Shown one piece after another: positions 37,001 through 49,000 of a DNA stretch of 61,692 nt (position 1 is the first letter of the stretch; the number at the start of each line of letters is the position of its first letter). Location: NCBI GenBank assembly GCA_964459305.1, contig CAYWNA010000051.1, forward strand, positions 1-61,692, written 5' to 3'. The position numbers and the translations under genes are program-made. Below the pieces are notes generated by a model that was given only the letters and a program-made list of their open reading frames with translations, was not told where the DNA came from and searched no databases. The DNA comes from CAYWNA01 sp964459305 (GTDB lineage: Bacteria; Planctomycetota; Planctomycetia; Pirellulales; Pirellulaceae).

Positions 37001-40000
37001 CGTCGCCGATTTCATGTCCCACAACCTGAACCACTTCATGCCGTCTACTAAACGCTTCAACGCTTCCGGCAGCAAAATGATCCGCTAGAGCAAATTGGAT
37101 CTCATCCGCCACGGTCAAGTTGCTCATGCCGGCATGGACCCGGACTGGTTCAGCCGAGGCGCTAACACCCCCGGCACCCTCCACAAACGAGGCGGGCAAG
37201 CCGTTCGGCGTGATCGCGCCGACGTTGGGGAGGTTCAACCGGTTTCCAACACGCTGGGGCCCGCCCGAATCGGTGACGGTGATGGTGAATTCGTAGGGTC
37301 CCGTCGTCACGACACCATCGACAAAACCTGCCCTCCCCTCAATATCAGGATAGTCCGGGTTGTAATTGCTGCTGATACCCACGTAGTACGTGCCGCGTTC
37401 TGGTGCCCTGTACTGAAGCCAGGCATCCCTCACGTGGGGGTTTGTCGAATCGCGATTGTCATTATGGTGCAACTCGTTCCCACTGACGTCAAATAGTCTG
37501 AGGTATGGATCTAGCTGCGTCCCAAGCCGGCTGATATCTGTTTCGATCGTGACGCTATCACCGGCATCCAACCGGAGTTTCACCATGTCGACATCCAACT
37601 CGAGATCGTCGATATCGGGGTTATCGCCGATGCTCCCGGTTCCGCGGAACACCTGCGTGGTGCCCACCAACCCGCTGTCAACCGCTTTCGCGAGCGTGTC
37701 GTTCGTGTCGTCAGCCTGCTCGAAGAGGTCTCCGGTTAGCAGAATCGATGGAGGCGGGTTCTGCGACAAAACCTGCTCGATGTTGATCGCCAGTTGACCG
37801 GCGGTTTCCGAGCCATCGAAAGGCACGGCGATATGCAGGAAATTGTTGGTCGCATTGACGACGTTGTTACTGTCGAACTCGTAAACGGTACCATCGACGT
37901 CGAACGTTGCACCGTCGGTGATCGCAGCGCCGGTCGGTGCCACGATGGACGGTCCCATCTCGAATTCGAAAGCCGCATCGGCAACCGTAAACATCTGGCC
38001 GTCGTGCAACTCGGCCCCAGGAATCGCTCGTAGTTCGTTACCCGCCACGGCCAAATCCAAGGACCAGGAATCACCGCCCGTACTCATACCGCCAGCCGTG
38101 CTGAAATCGAAACGCAAACGCAAGTTGTCCTGGCCCGCATAAGGCGACAGATCGACTCTCGCTTGCCGCCAGCCTCCCGTGTTGTCGAATAACTCGCCGC
38201 GGTAGAAGGGCTGTTCGGGTACACGCTCGCCTGTCACGTGATCGGTCCGATTAAATAGGTCGAATTCATCGCTGTAATCAGCGTCGGGCGTCGCTGCGTC
38301 CCTATCGCCATTGTTGGTTGCCAGCAGTTTCCAGCGCCCATCGTCGCCGGAAACGTAGACGCGAAACGCATCGGTCATTCGGTCAATGGCGTCACTAGGC
38401 AGGGTGGCGTCGCGGTTGCTGTCCGCGTCTTCTGTTTCCAAGAAGTAGTTGAAATACAAGGTTGGCTTATCGGCCTCCGAGTATCCTTCCAGATTGAGCG
38501 GATTACTGACCATGCTTCCGTGAGAACCGCCAGGGAAGTCGTAGGTACCCAATTGCGTTTCCGGTTCGTAGAAGTCTTCACCAAACTGCGGTTGTACCTG
38601 GTCGCCTTCGTAGCCGAAGTAAAAACTGTTGTTGACTGCAAGGACGCCATCCTCATCCACGCGACTGCCATCGAACGACGATACGACGCCATGCCCGCTG
38701 TCGCCGGTGCGTTTTTCGGTAACGTGCCAGAGGTTGTCGTCCAGGTTGCCAAACGCCAGCCCATTGGCCCCGCTGATGCCCGTATCCACGAAGGCGGCAC
38801 CGTCTGCAAAGACCCCCTGGGGACGACCTTGCGTATCGAAAGCGAATATCCGGCCAGTATCGTCAATGCCGAACAACATATTTTCGTAGCGGCCATCCGC
38901 AGTGTTTTGCGGTCCTACAGTCAGGCCCTCAAATTGGACCGATTGACCTCCATTCATCGAGGCCAGAAGGGATTGAGAGCCATCAATGTAATCCGCTCGG
39001 TTGTCTTCGTAATCCCAGTCAAAGGAGTAAGGAAGCCGGCCAATGCGGAACAGCCCGCCCGCGTCCGTTACTGCATACAGTTCGGTACCGACGAAGGCCA
39101 GCCCCGTAATGTCTCCCCCCGACGCGACGCCGCCAGTGCCCAGGGGGCAAGTTGGGGCGTTGCACACAAAGGCTTCACCACCGGTGAGGGTCACCATACT
39201 ATCGGCCTGTGTCGCACTATACCCATTATTCACCAGCGTACCACGAATGCGCCCGGCTATTCCGACAGCGTCGTCATCGGCCCGGAAGGGCACCGATGGA
39301 TATGCGGGGTTGCTGGTGCCACCAACGCCCGTCGAGCCTGTCCTGGTAAAAACCCTGCTGACGGCAGTCGTGTCCTCGTAGGTCGCGCCCATGAAGTTCA
39401 GTCGGTTGTCGAATGCACCGGCCTGAAAACCGGGCTGCGCAATGTCGACTGCATCGGCGACTGCCCAGGCAATCTGTACTGCGTCGTACGTTTCCTCGAT
39501 GGGTACTAGAATCGCGGTTGAGTCGTTTGGACCGATGTCCCCAGATAATCGAAAGCCGGTGGTGTTCGCTGCTGTTGTTGGGGAGTTAGGGGACTCATTC
39601 AAAAATGAGATGCGATCCGTACCGTCCAACTGCTGAGCTGTGACAGTCCAGGCCTGAGGGTTTGCGCTGCTGATAACGTTTATGGTATTAACGATGCTGT
39701 TGATGATCGCTTGGCGGGTATCGGTGTTGTTGAAGGGGATCCGGATGAGGTTTGTCGCGCCGGGGTTGACAAACTGGTTGTCGTTGTCGAACTCAAAGGT
39801 AATCGTCAACGGGGTCCTTGGTGGCGGGTCTCCTGGGGGGACGAGAATCGATGGGTCGTCGGTGATCTGGATCTGGCCGCCATCGGCCAACGCCGCACCT
39901 ATCAACGCATCTATGACAAGCACTGAGCCCGTGTCGAATTCTATTGGCGTGGCGGGGTTCATCGAATCAGGCGGGTCCACCAAGCCGATCGAAAAGGTAT

Positions 40001-43000
40001 CTCCGTCGCGCAGGATGATAGGATCGGACACGTTGTTCGTTTGATTGTCGGGGACGATGTTTAATAGATATTCCTCGCCGGTATCGAATTCGAACGTTTC
40101 ATCAGCGATATCGTCATCGTCCCAGTCAATCCCAAAAACGTCCCCGTCAAAGATGTTGAATGGCGGATTGGCGGATCCAAGGCTCGAGGCGGGCGACGCA
40201 TTGATCGTCGAGTCACCGCCTCCACCAGAGAGGAATGGATCGAATCGCGTGTTAAGGGTTCCACGATCACGAATCTGCGTTCCGCCATCTTCAAAGAGCT
40301 CAAGCTTACTGCGGTCCTGGGTGCTCGGTGGACTGAATGCGGCACCTGTATCAGGAGAGAACTCAAATAGGATGTTCCGGTGATTTGGTGGTGGGGTCTC
40401 CCAAGAGTCCATTCGATTGCCAACGGCGAAGCCATGTACGCGGTTCTCCTGCCGTTCCGGCGCCGTGAATGTGACTGCGTTGAACGAGATGCCCACTCCG
40501 GCTTTGCTATTGGTGTATGGATTATCCGCAAGTATGGGAGTCTGCGGATTCATCGGGTCTGCTCTGTAGGTCGCGATCCCATCGTCTCCGAGATCCATGC
40601 CAAGACTCGTTGGCGTGTTCAGGGCAGGATTGATTTGCCAATAATGCCCCTGTGTCGCATCAGTCCATGTAGCTGGATCATCGGGAATGGAGAATCCAAA
40701 GATACCCCCCTCGTTTCCGATGTTGGCCCGAATACCACGCGGATCCATGGCGATATCATCGACCCTCGCGCCGAATTGCCCAATCCGTGTCTCTCTTTCG
40801 CCGGTCAACGGATCGACCGACCACAATTCGGTCGTATCGATATAGCCTGGGTCATGGCTAACGAACAGCGTCACGTCACTCAGATCGAATGGGACAACTG
40901 CGGGCCGGGACACCTGCATGGCGACATGTGCCTCACCGGGCGCCGGCGCCTGTCGTACCTGGGGCACCACCGAGTGGGTCTTCTGCCTGGAAGTTACCCA
41001 GGGTTCCGTACCACCAAGGTCGATTTCGTTGAGTACCGTCCGTACAGTTATCTCCTCCGTTAGCGTGACTTGACCGGGACCGGTCAAATCGGCTTCAGGT
41101 AGACGAAGGACTGAACGAATGCCGGGCGGGTCCACTTGGAGAGGATCTGAGGACGGACTGGTGTAACTGGGCGGATACAGCTCGATGGCACTGCGGATTC
41201 CGGCGGCTATCTGGACATCGGTGTAGTCAATGTCATAGGGAATGGGGACATTGCCCTCCGCGAACGTCGCATTTAGGTCGAATTCGTATGTTACCCAATT
41301 ACCCTCCCGATTCGTAATGGTAAATGTTTCGCCATCTACCAACTCGCCCCCGCTTGGCGCAATCAGTGTCACCTGGTCGTCCTGGCCAAACAGGATCGGA
41401 ATCTGCGGCGTTTCGGCCGTTGTATAGTACCCGGCCGAATCGACATGATCTTCCGCAATCCGTTCGACCGAGTTCACAGGCTCAAGACGCACCAATGTAT
41501 CCAAGGTGTCCCCTGGTGCTGGCGCCGCAACCAAGAACTGCTCCAACTCATCGGGAATGATCGCGTTGGACGTCACCGCGACATAGTACACGCCAGGGGC
41601 AAACCCCGCAGCAGGCAGTTCGACCGTGCCGATGTACGGATCCAGCGGACCAATGGATCCGCGCGACAGGTCGTCCAAGTTTGCAGTCGTGTCGCCGGGA
41701 CGATCTTCGGAAACGTTGGAGTCTCGGCCTGCCAAAACGAGTTCAAAGACTGTATTACCCAGTGCGTCCGTTGCTTCGGCGTACACCCACAGGTTCGTGT
41801 TCGCACGGGCAAAACCGTCCGCATAATCGATGTCGAACACGGCGGCCGCGTGCATGGGATCTAGCGCCGTCGAATTCGCATCTTCGATCGAATCGTATCG
41901 CACTTCGAAGGTGTACCAATCCACGTCGTCGAAAGTGTCGATGTTGCCCGCCACGCTCAGCGCGCCGCGATCGGTGTTCAACAGGTTGCCAAGACGGTCG
42001 GCCGTGACGAGCGCGTCGTTAGCGTCTGCGTCGAAGCTGCCGTCATTGTCGGTATCGATCAGGGCCTCGGCGGCTTCGCCGATCAGCGGCGAATGGGCCG
42101 GCATGCCGATCAGTTCAATGCCGTTGGTGGCGTAGCGGATGTCGGCCATCTGGACGGTGGTGCCGGGAAATTCATCGGTTTCCCGCAGCCGGACTTGCAG
42201 TTTATAGACGCCGGAGGTCAAACCGCCTTCCACGTCGTTCAGATCGGGACTACTGCTCCGCACGCGGACATGGTACGTGTTCGCAATCTGGGTAGCGTTC
42301 TCCGGCGGGGGCAGGATCACTCGCATTCCTGCATCGCGAGGATTCGTCGTCCACAGGTCACGCGAATCGAAGACCGATTTCACCAGCGGGTTGACTTCAT
42401 GCTCCTGCATGACCGCCGCATCAAAGTTCAGCAGGCTGGGATCTTCGGCCTCCTCGCCTGAGTTGTCCGATCGGGCCAGAACGTTGCCGCTTGAGTCGAT
42501 CAACTCGACGACCGTATCCAGAGCGTGTGTCGTTCGGTCGATATCCAACCATACTTCCGTGCCGTAGTCCGCGTCGAATGCGAATACATCCCTGTCCCCC
42601 GGACGATTCAACGATCCATGCACTTCGAAACCCAACCGCCGGATGTCATCGCCCGATTTTTCATCGGGCGCGACCACACCGAGGAATTGTGCGTCTTCGA
42701 CCACATCGTTGACACCCGTGAACATCACGTCCCCAGTTTCCCATTCGGCCGCCACAGCCACATTGCGGTCGTGCGCACCTTCCTCGACGCGAATGCTTTG
42801 CCAGTCGCCAGAGAAGTCGATTGCACTGCTTGGAGGATCAGCAACGAGGGTTAGGAACGTGGTGATCGTAGCCGTCGTCGCGAACGGATCAAGCGCCCAC
42901 GCGAACGCCGACGTCACGTCGGCCCCGTTGGTAGTTGTGGACGCCCCGGTAGTCGTGGACGTAGGACCATACACGGTACCCAGCCAAGGACTGTCGAAGC

Positions 43001-46000
43001 GCGGCAAATCGACAAGATCGATACTCGACTCGACATCAACGGGGTCATATACGAAGTTGACAGCGCCGGGTCCCTGGATGCTGGCTTGAAGGTCTGGAAA
43101 CTGGTCAGCAAGCCAGCCATCGAACGTCGCATTTTCCAAACCATCGCCAGGCGTATAGATCCCGCCTTGGCTGAAACCAACTTCATCGACAAGATCCAGG
43201 GTGAATGCCTCAAAGTCTGGGTCTCCTGGACTTCCCTGCAAGTACAGCATGTTATCTGCGAATCCGCCCACGTCCTCGTCCAAATAATTGATGAACTGGA
43301 TGGGTCCGAATGCCTCGCTGCTCTCGAACGTGATCTCATTAAACAGCCGTGCAACGCCGCTGTCGAAATATGATCTGGCCGTCCAATTGATCGAATTTCC
43401 ACCGGTCCCCACAAATGTCCCTTGACTGGTCACTTCGTCCGGGACAGCCGGATTGAATGTTGGCCCCATGACAGATGTGGACATGGCGCCCAACTCCAAC
43501 GCGTCACCATCTGCACCAACGTCGATGTAGTTGAGGAACTGAAAGATGAAGCTGTCGTTTACCCACCACCGATTGAGGCCTTGTGGTGTGACGCCGTCGG
43601 GACCGAACGGGCCATAAGGTCCGACGTTAGCTGGAGGAGTCCACTGTAGAATGTCTGCACTGCCGCCTGGCAGCGGCTCGAACTCGAAGTGGCCTACAGT
43701 GTCGGTAGGCACGTTGTTATCGATGCGGATACCATTGTCTACCTGGGGCCCCGTGGGGAATTGTGGAAGGGTATCATCTAATACCGGTTCGCCATCATTG
43801 TTCGTGTCAGTCTGGGGTGTGCCGTCAGGCCGGAAGCCAGCCCCCACAGAGTCGTCGCGCAGCGAGGTTAGCACCACGGGGGATCCGGGCTGACCTATGA
43901 TGTGGAGCATTCCACCAACGCGATCCGTGATATCCAAAGGCCGTCCGTTGACGGTAATCCCCGCGTCGACAATATCAATCGAACTGTTCAGTAGCAGATC
44001 TTTCCGGCTACCGAGCTTCACCACAAGGCTCTCGTATGGATCGCTCTCCAATCGCAAGCCACCGTAAGTGTGAAAATCCGATACATGGATGGTCTCTTCT
44101 TGCACGACGTGCACGATGTCCGTGTCGTCCCAAACGCCCTCGGTTGTTAATGTACCAGCGCGAACCCGCATTCCATTGATGTCGTTGTTGGCCAGTCGAT
44201 TGCCCCGAATCAACGGCCCTTGGTTGTCTACGATGTGATCCTGGGCATCGGCAAATCCGGTCGATCGACCGTGATCCGTGACCAGTTCGTGATTCAGCGC
44301 ATTGACGTCAGCGCTTATTGCAGGCCCGGCATTGTCGATCAGGATATTGTCAACGATGATGGGCTGAGCGCCGCGAACAAAAATAACGGCTTCTGCATTT
44401 GAGTTGCGACCCTCGCGATAAGCTGGTGCTTGCCCGCCGGTGCCATTGGCATTGTTTTCGAACACCGAATGGGCGACGCGAGCGTCCGCTTGGTGAATCT
44501 CCAATGCGTTGAAGAACGAGAATCTGCCCGGCACTTCCGACACGCCGCCCCCGTAGGCAAGCACGGCGTGGTCGATACTGGCACGGCTCATGTGCCCCAC
44601 GTAAATGCCGCTCCAAGTTCCGGGCTCAACCGTTCCTTGATCGCTCGTCTCGAATGTGCCCACGGCGCCGTATCTGTCATCGAATAACGAAGTGAAAACG
44701 ACTTCATTGCCATCCAGGCCTTCGGCGATCAGTTGCGAACCGAAGCTGGTCTCGATCCCCGCACCATTCAGCTTGACGATCGTGCCTGGGTCGATGGCCA
44801 GCCGGCCGTGGAGCCGCGAATCGAGCCACAGCGCAGGCGAATTGAGCAAGCCGCCCAATGTGGCGCCGCTATCAACATAGGTTTCCGTCTCCCCATCTAA
44901 CTCATCCACTAGCACATAATCAGATTTGACCGCGCGGTAGATCCGGCGGCCGGTGAACGGGCTGGGAGCAACCGGCAGATTGGTCAGAACCGCACTTTCG
45001 GTGGCGCCAGTCAAACCGATCAGAATATCCGAAGTGGCGTCGGAGGCCGGGCCTTCGTTGCCAGCGGCGTCGACGAAAACGATTCTGTAATTGTGGATTC
45101 CGGCGGCCAATACGGACACGTCGAGCAGATCGCCAATCGTCGTGCCGTCGTCCACGTAGATTGTATCACTAGCGTTCAAAACGGCCGCGAGTTCGTAGGA
45201 GCCATTCCCTGCGGCATCCGCCAGCGTGGAACGATAAAGCCGCCGGCTGGCGTCGTAGGGAGCGACGGGCAAAGGAAGATTGTTCAGCCGCACGGATTCC
45301 GAACCGTCGACCTCGACAGGGCTCGTGGGCGATGAAGGCAAACTCTCGTTACCATCGGCGTCGACAAAGGTGATTCGATAAGTGTAAGAGCCCGCCGCCA
45401 GCGATCCGCCTGAACTGGCAAACAGGAAAATCGAGCCGGTCGACGGTGTCGGACGCTCGACCGTACTGAGGCCAACCAGATTGGCTTGAGGAGCATCGAG
45501 CGTCTGTATCGGTCCGCCGGGGCTTCCGTGAACCCTCAGAGTCTCTGCCAGAACGTGGACAATATCTGTGTCGTCCCAACGACCGGAAACCGTCATTTCC
45601 TCCAATTCGCCACCGGGCGGCGTTTCCGTACGGATAAGCATCCCGTTGATCGAATTGTCGACAATGCGGTTACCGTGGATATCTGGGCCGATCCGCGTGT
45701 AGTCCGAGGTGAATGGGGTTGACTGGTATTGAGACGTGTGGAAGTTGGTCTCTTCGAAGCTATCGGGACTGGCGGAAACGGCCGAATCCGCATTTTGTGT
45801 AATCGAGCTGAAGGTGACTGTGGGTCGTGCATCGGTCAAATAGATGGGATTCACAGTTTGAGGGACTCCACCGATGACGACAATGCCACCACCGAAGCGA
45901 ATGTCGGCGTTGTTTACGTAGTTCAGGAAAATGCCTTTCTCTTCAGAATCGGAATCACCCTGGAATGCCAAACCGCCCCAGTCGCCGGAATTGGGCGTTG

Positions 46001-49000
46001 TCGATGTCGCGAGGGTACTATCGCTGCCCAACGATTCGTCATGGTACGACGTGAAGTAAACGCTTCCCGGAAGGACACTCCCATTCGCGTCTCGCGCGAG
46101 ATTGCCGCCAAGATCCACGATGCGCGGCGTTCCCAATACCTGTAGTGCTCCTCCGCTACGGTCCTCAAGAACCCCTGAACTACCCGCTTCGATCCGCGCC
46201 CGGCGCAACTTGAACACCGCGCCGCGGTCGATCATCACCGTCACGCCTTGCGGGATCTCCATGGTACTGCCATCACCCAACGGTCGCCCCTGCGCATCAA
46301 AGCCGATTTCGTACGGAAGGGCGTCCTCAGGAGTCGCCAGATTGTTATCGGCACCGCCATTACCGATGATCCGAACCACGTCGTCCGTTCGCGCTCCGTT
46401 TGGGTTCCTCGCATCAAAAACCCAAGCGATGTTGTTGAATGGAAAAAGTAGAGTGCCATTGCCGCCATCCGGTGCCGCCTTGTCCACGATGATAGGTTCT
46501 CGATCAACGCGGAACCAGAAGTTGTAGACACCTCCCGGAACGCCGTCCCCGTCGCCGTCCAGCGCGGTCGCTCGACTGACCTCGCCTGCTTCGTCGTTCT
46601 GTGAATTGTCAACGTCCAGTACGCTGTTGGCCTCGGGCCGGAACGTCAGACGCAAATCGTAGACGCCTTCCGACAAACCGCCGATACCAGAGTCCTCGAT
46701 CACTGGATCGTAGTCTTCGTTGCCAGCGGCCGAGACGCCAATGTAGTAGACCCCAGACTCCAGATCTAGCTCCAAATAGGAATCACCGCTGAAATAGTCG
46801 TCGTTTCGCGCGATCAGCTCATGCTCGCCGTTTTGCTCGCGGTACAAGGAGACCACCGAATCCAGAAGGCTGGACTCCGCTTGACGTTCGGCAAACGTTT
46901 CGGCCGTGAACAGGCCGGACTCCTCGATCTGAAACTGGTACAGATCGATGTCCTTACCCTCCGTACGGTACAGGTGCCGACCGTGCACAATGTCCTGATC
47001 GCCGGGATAGATCGGTTCGGACACGTTATCGAAGGCCAAGCTTGGTTCTTCGCCCATCGTAGTCCCCGGCGGAAGGTCGTAAGTGTCCCCTAACCCAAGA
47101 AGGTGACCTATACCTGGAATAGCTGCTTCGAACCAACTTGATCGCAACGGATCATCGGACGGGCCAAACGCATCGTTCCACGTCTCTGCGTTGTCCACCA
47201 CCAGCGTCGGCTGTTGATTCCGCAGACTCGTGCCTGCCATGCTGCTGAAACCGCCCGGCCCGGTGTCACTTTCGGGATCCAACGCCCGCAAATCGCCGGT
47301 TGCGATGGTGAAACCTTGCGTCCCGGTTTCGACAAACTGTAGGCCCAAATACTGACCGTAGATTTCAAGGATCTCGCGGGTGCGTTCCTTCTGTTCCGGT
47401 GTTATCAAGTTCGATAGCACGTTGCCGTCGGGATCCGCGCCGTAGTCATCGCGAAAATTGTAGTACAGTGTCGAAATGCCGCTCACGGCATCGCCCTTCG
47501 CGGTCAGATGGGCCTCGACCTCCTCGCGAATGTCGCGGTGACCGGGCTCGTCACTGGAACCGGGAAAGGCCAATTCGTACACTTGCGGTTCGATCGCCGA
47601 CGAGACAATCTGGCTGCCGGTCAGGGGACCAAGTACGTGCGCAGTGCCAAAACTCGATCCGACTTCCCAGGACGTGCTGATGGTCATTTGATCGACGTCC
47701 GTGTCAGCCAACGCCCCTTGGAACTCGACCGTCAGCGGACCGAGGGGGTTCCCAGACACGACGACATCATCAACATCAACGTTCGACAGGGCTTCCAGCG
47801 CCGCTTCGACCTGCACCGCCGTCGCATCGAAGGCAATGTCAGCGGTTGTCTGTCCCTGGAACGTCAGCGTGAACGTGGCCGCGGCGACACCGTCGGGGAA
47901 GATCACCCTTTGTTGTTCATTCTGCCCGCTAAGGCCGTCCTGGATCGTTTGGACTTCCGGGGCATTCAGGTCCGCGGTGACCGGCGGCAACGGATTTACC
48001 ACCGATGCGAGCGCTTCGTCCGTACCGATACGCAAACGGAAGGTGCCTGCACCACTTCCCAATTGGTGCAACGGCGCGGCAAACGTGAGCATCGCCCGAT
48101 CGCTGTTGGAAAAATACTGGACGGCGATAGGATTGTAGACGTCATCGTCGCTGTTTTCGACGGTGTCGTTCGTGAGAATCAGTTGGTAGAAGGCTGGATT
48201 GGTGACGGTTATGGGGTCCAGGTCGTCGTCGTTGAAGTAAACCTCGATTTGGCTGGTCGACTGCGCCAAGGTGTCCGAGGTTGTCCTTATCACCGGCTGC
48301 GGTACAACGCCCAGAATCTGTGCACCCATATCGAGTTCGAACGTGAGGAAGAAATCCTGCCCGTCGTCGAAGCCGTCGTCCGTCAAATCGCCAAACGCCA
48401 CACCTTCTTCGTTTCGCAGCGCCGGCAAGCCCGTCCCCAAAATGTCAATTCGATAGAGATCATCCGGCAGCCTCTCGGCGAAACGAAAGACCTGTTCCCG
48501 TGGCGAGTCGCCCGGGCCGAGATAGCCTGGGGTGACGGTCACATCGTTCGCACCGCTCAGCACCAACGGCGAATAGGTGATATCAGGCGTAGCAATATCC
48601 GTGTCCGGATCACCAACGGCTTGGGTCGCCAGCACTAACGCCCGAGCATCGGTGTTGGCGTTGAATGCCGTGACCAACTGGGATGCCGTGGTCTCATACC
48701 CAGGGTTCGTGTTCAGGTCGATGTGAATCGTCGTCTGGTCGATAACCGCGATCAGAGGATCACTCGCGCCGCCGTGGTCGCTCTTGGTAACTTCGATTGC
48801 CAACCCGTTGACCGCCGGGCCGCCTTGGACGGCGATGAACGTAACCTCCAGATTCGTGGCCGTATTGAAGTTCGAAGTGACAAACGCCGTATTTGCGGGC
48901 AGCAGACTGAGCGGCGAATACGTGACTGGCGGTGTTGCGATTCCCGTGTCTCCGGGGCCGGAAATCACGATCGCCTCGATCAACTGGCTGGCTTCCACAT

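Noticed and set aside
32000..49000. Many long open frames antisense to the giant gene
   Set aside because: They follow from GC-rich codon bias of the minus-strand gene. They lack ribosome-binding sites and recognisable domains, and their composition is atypical.
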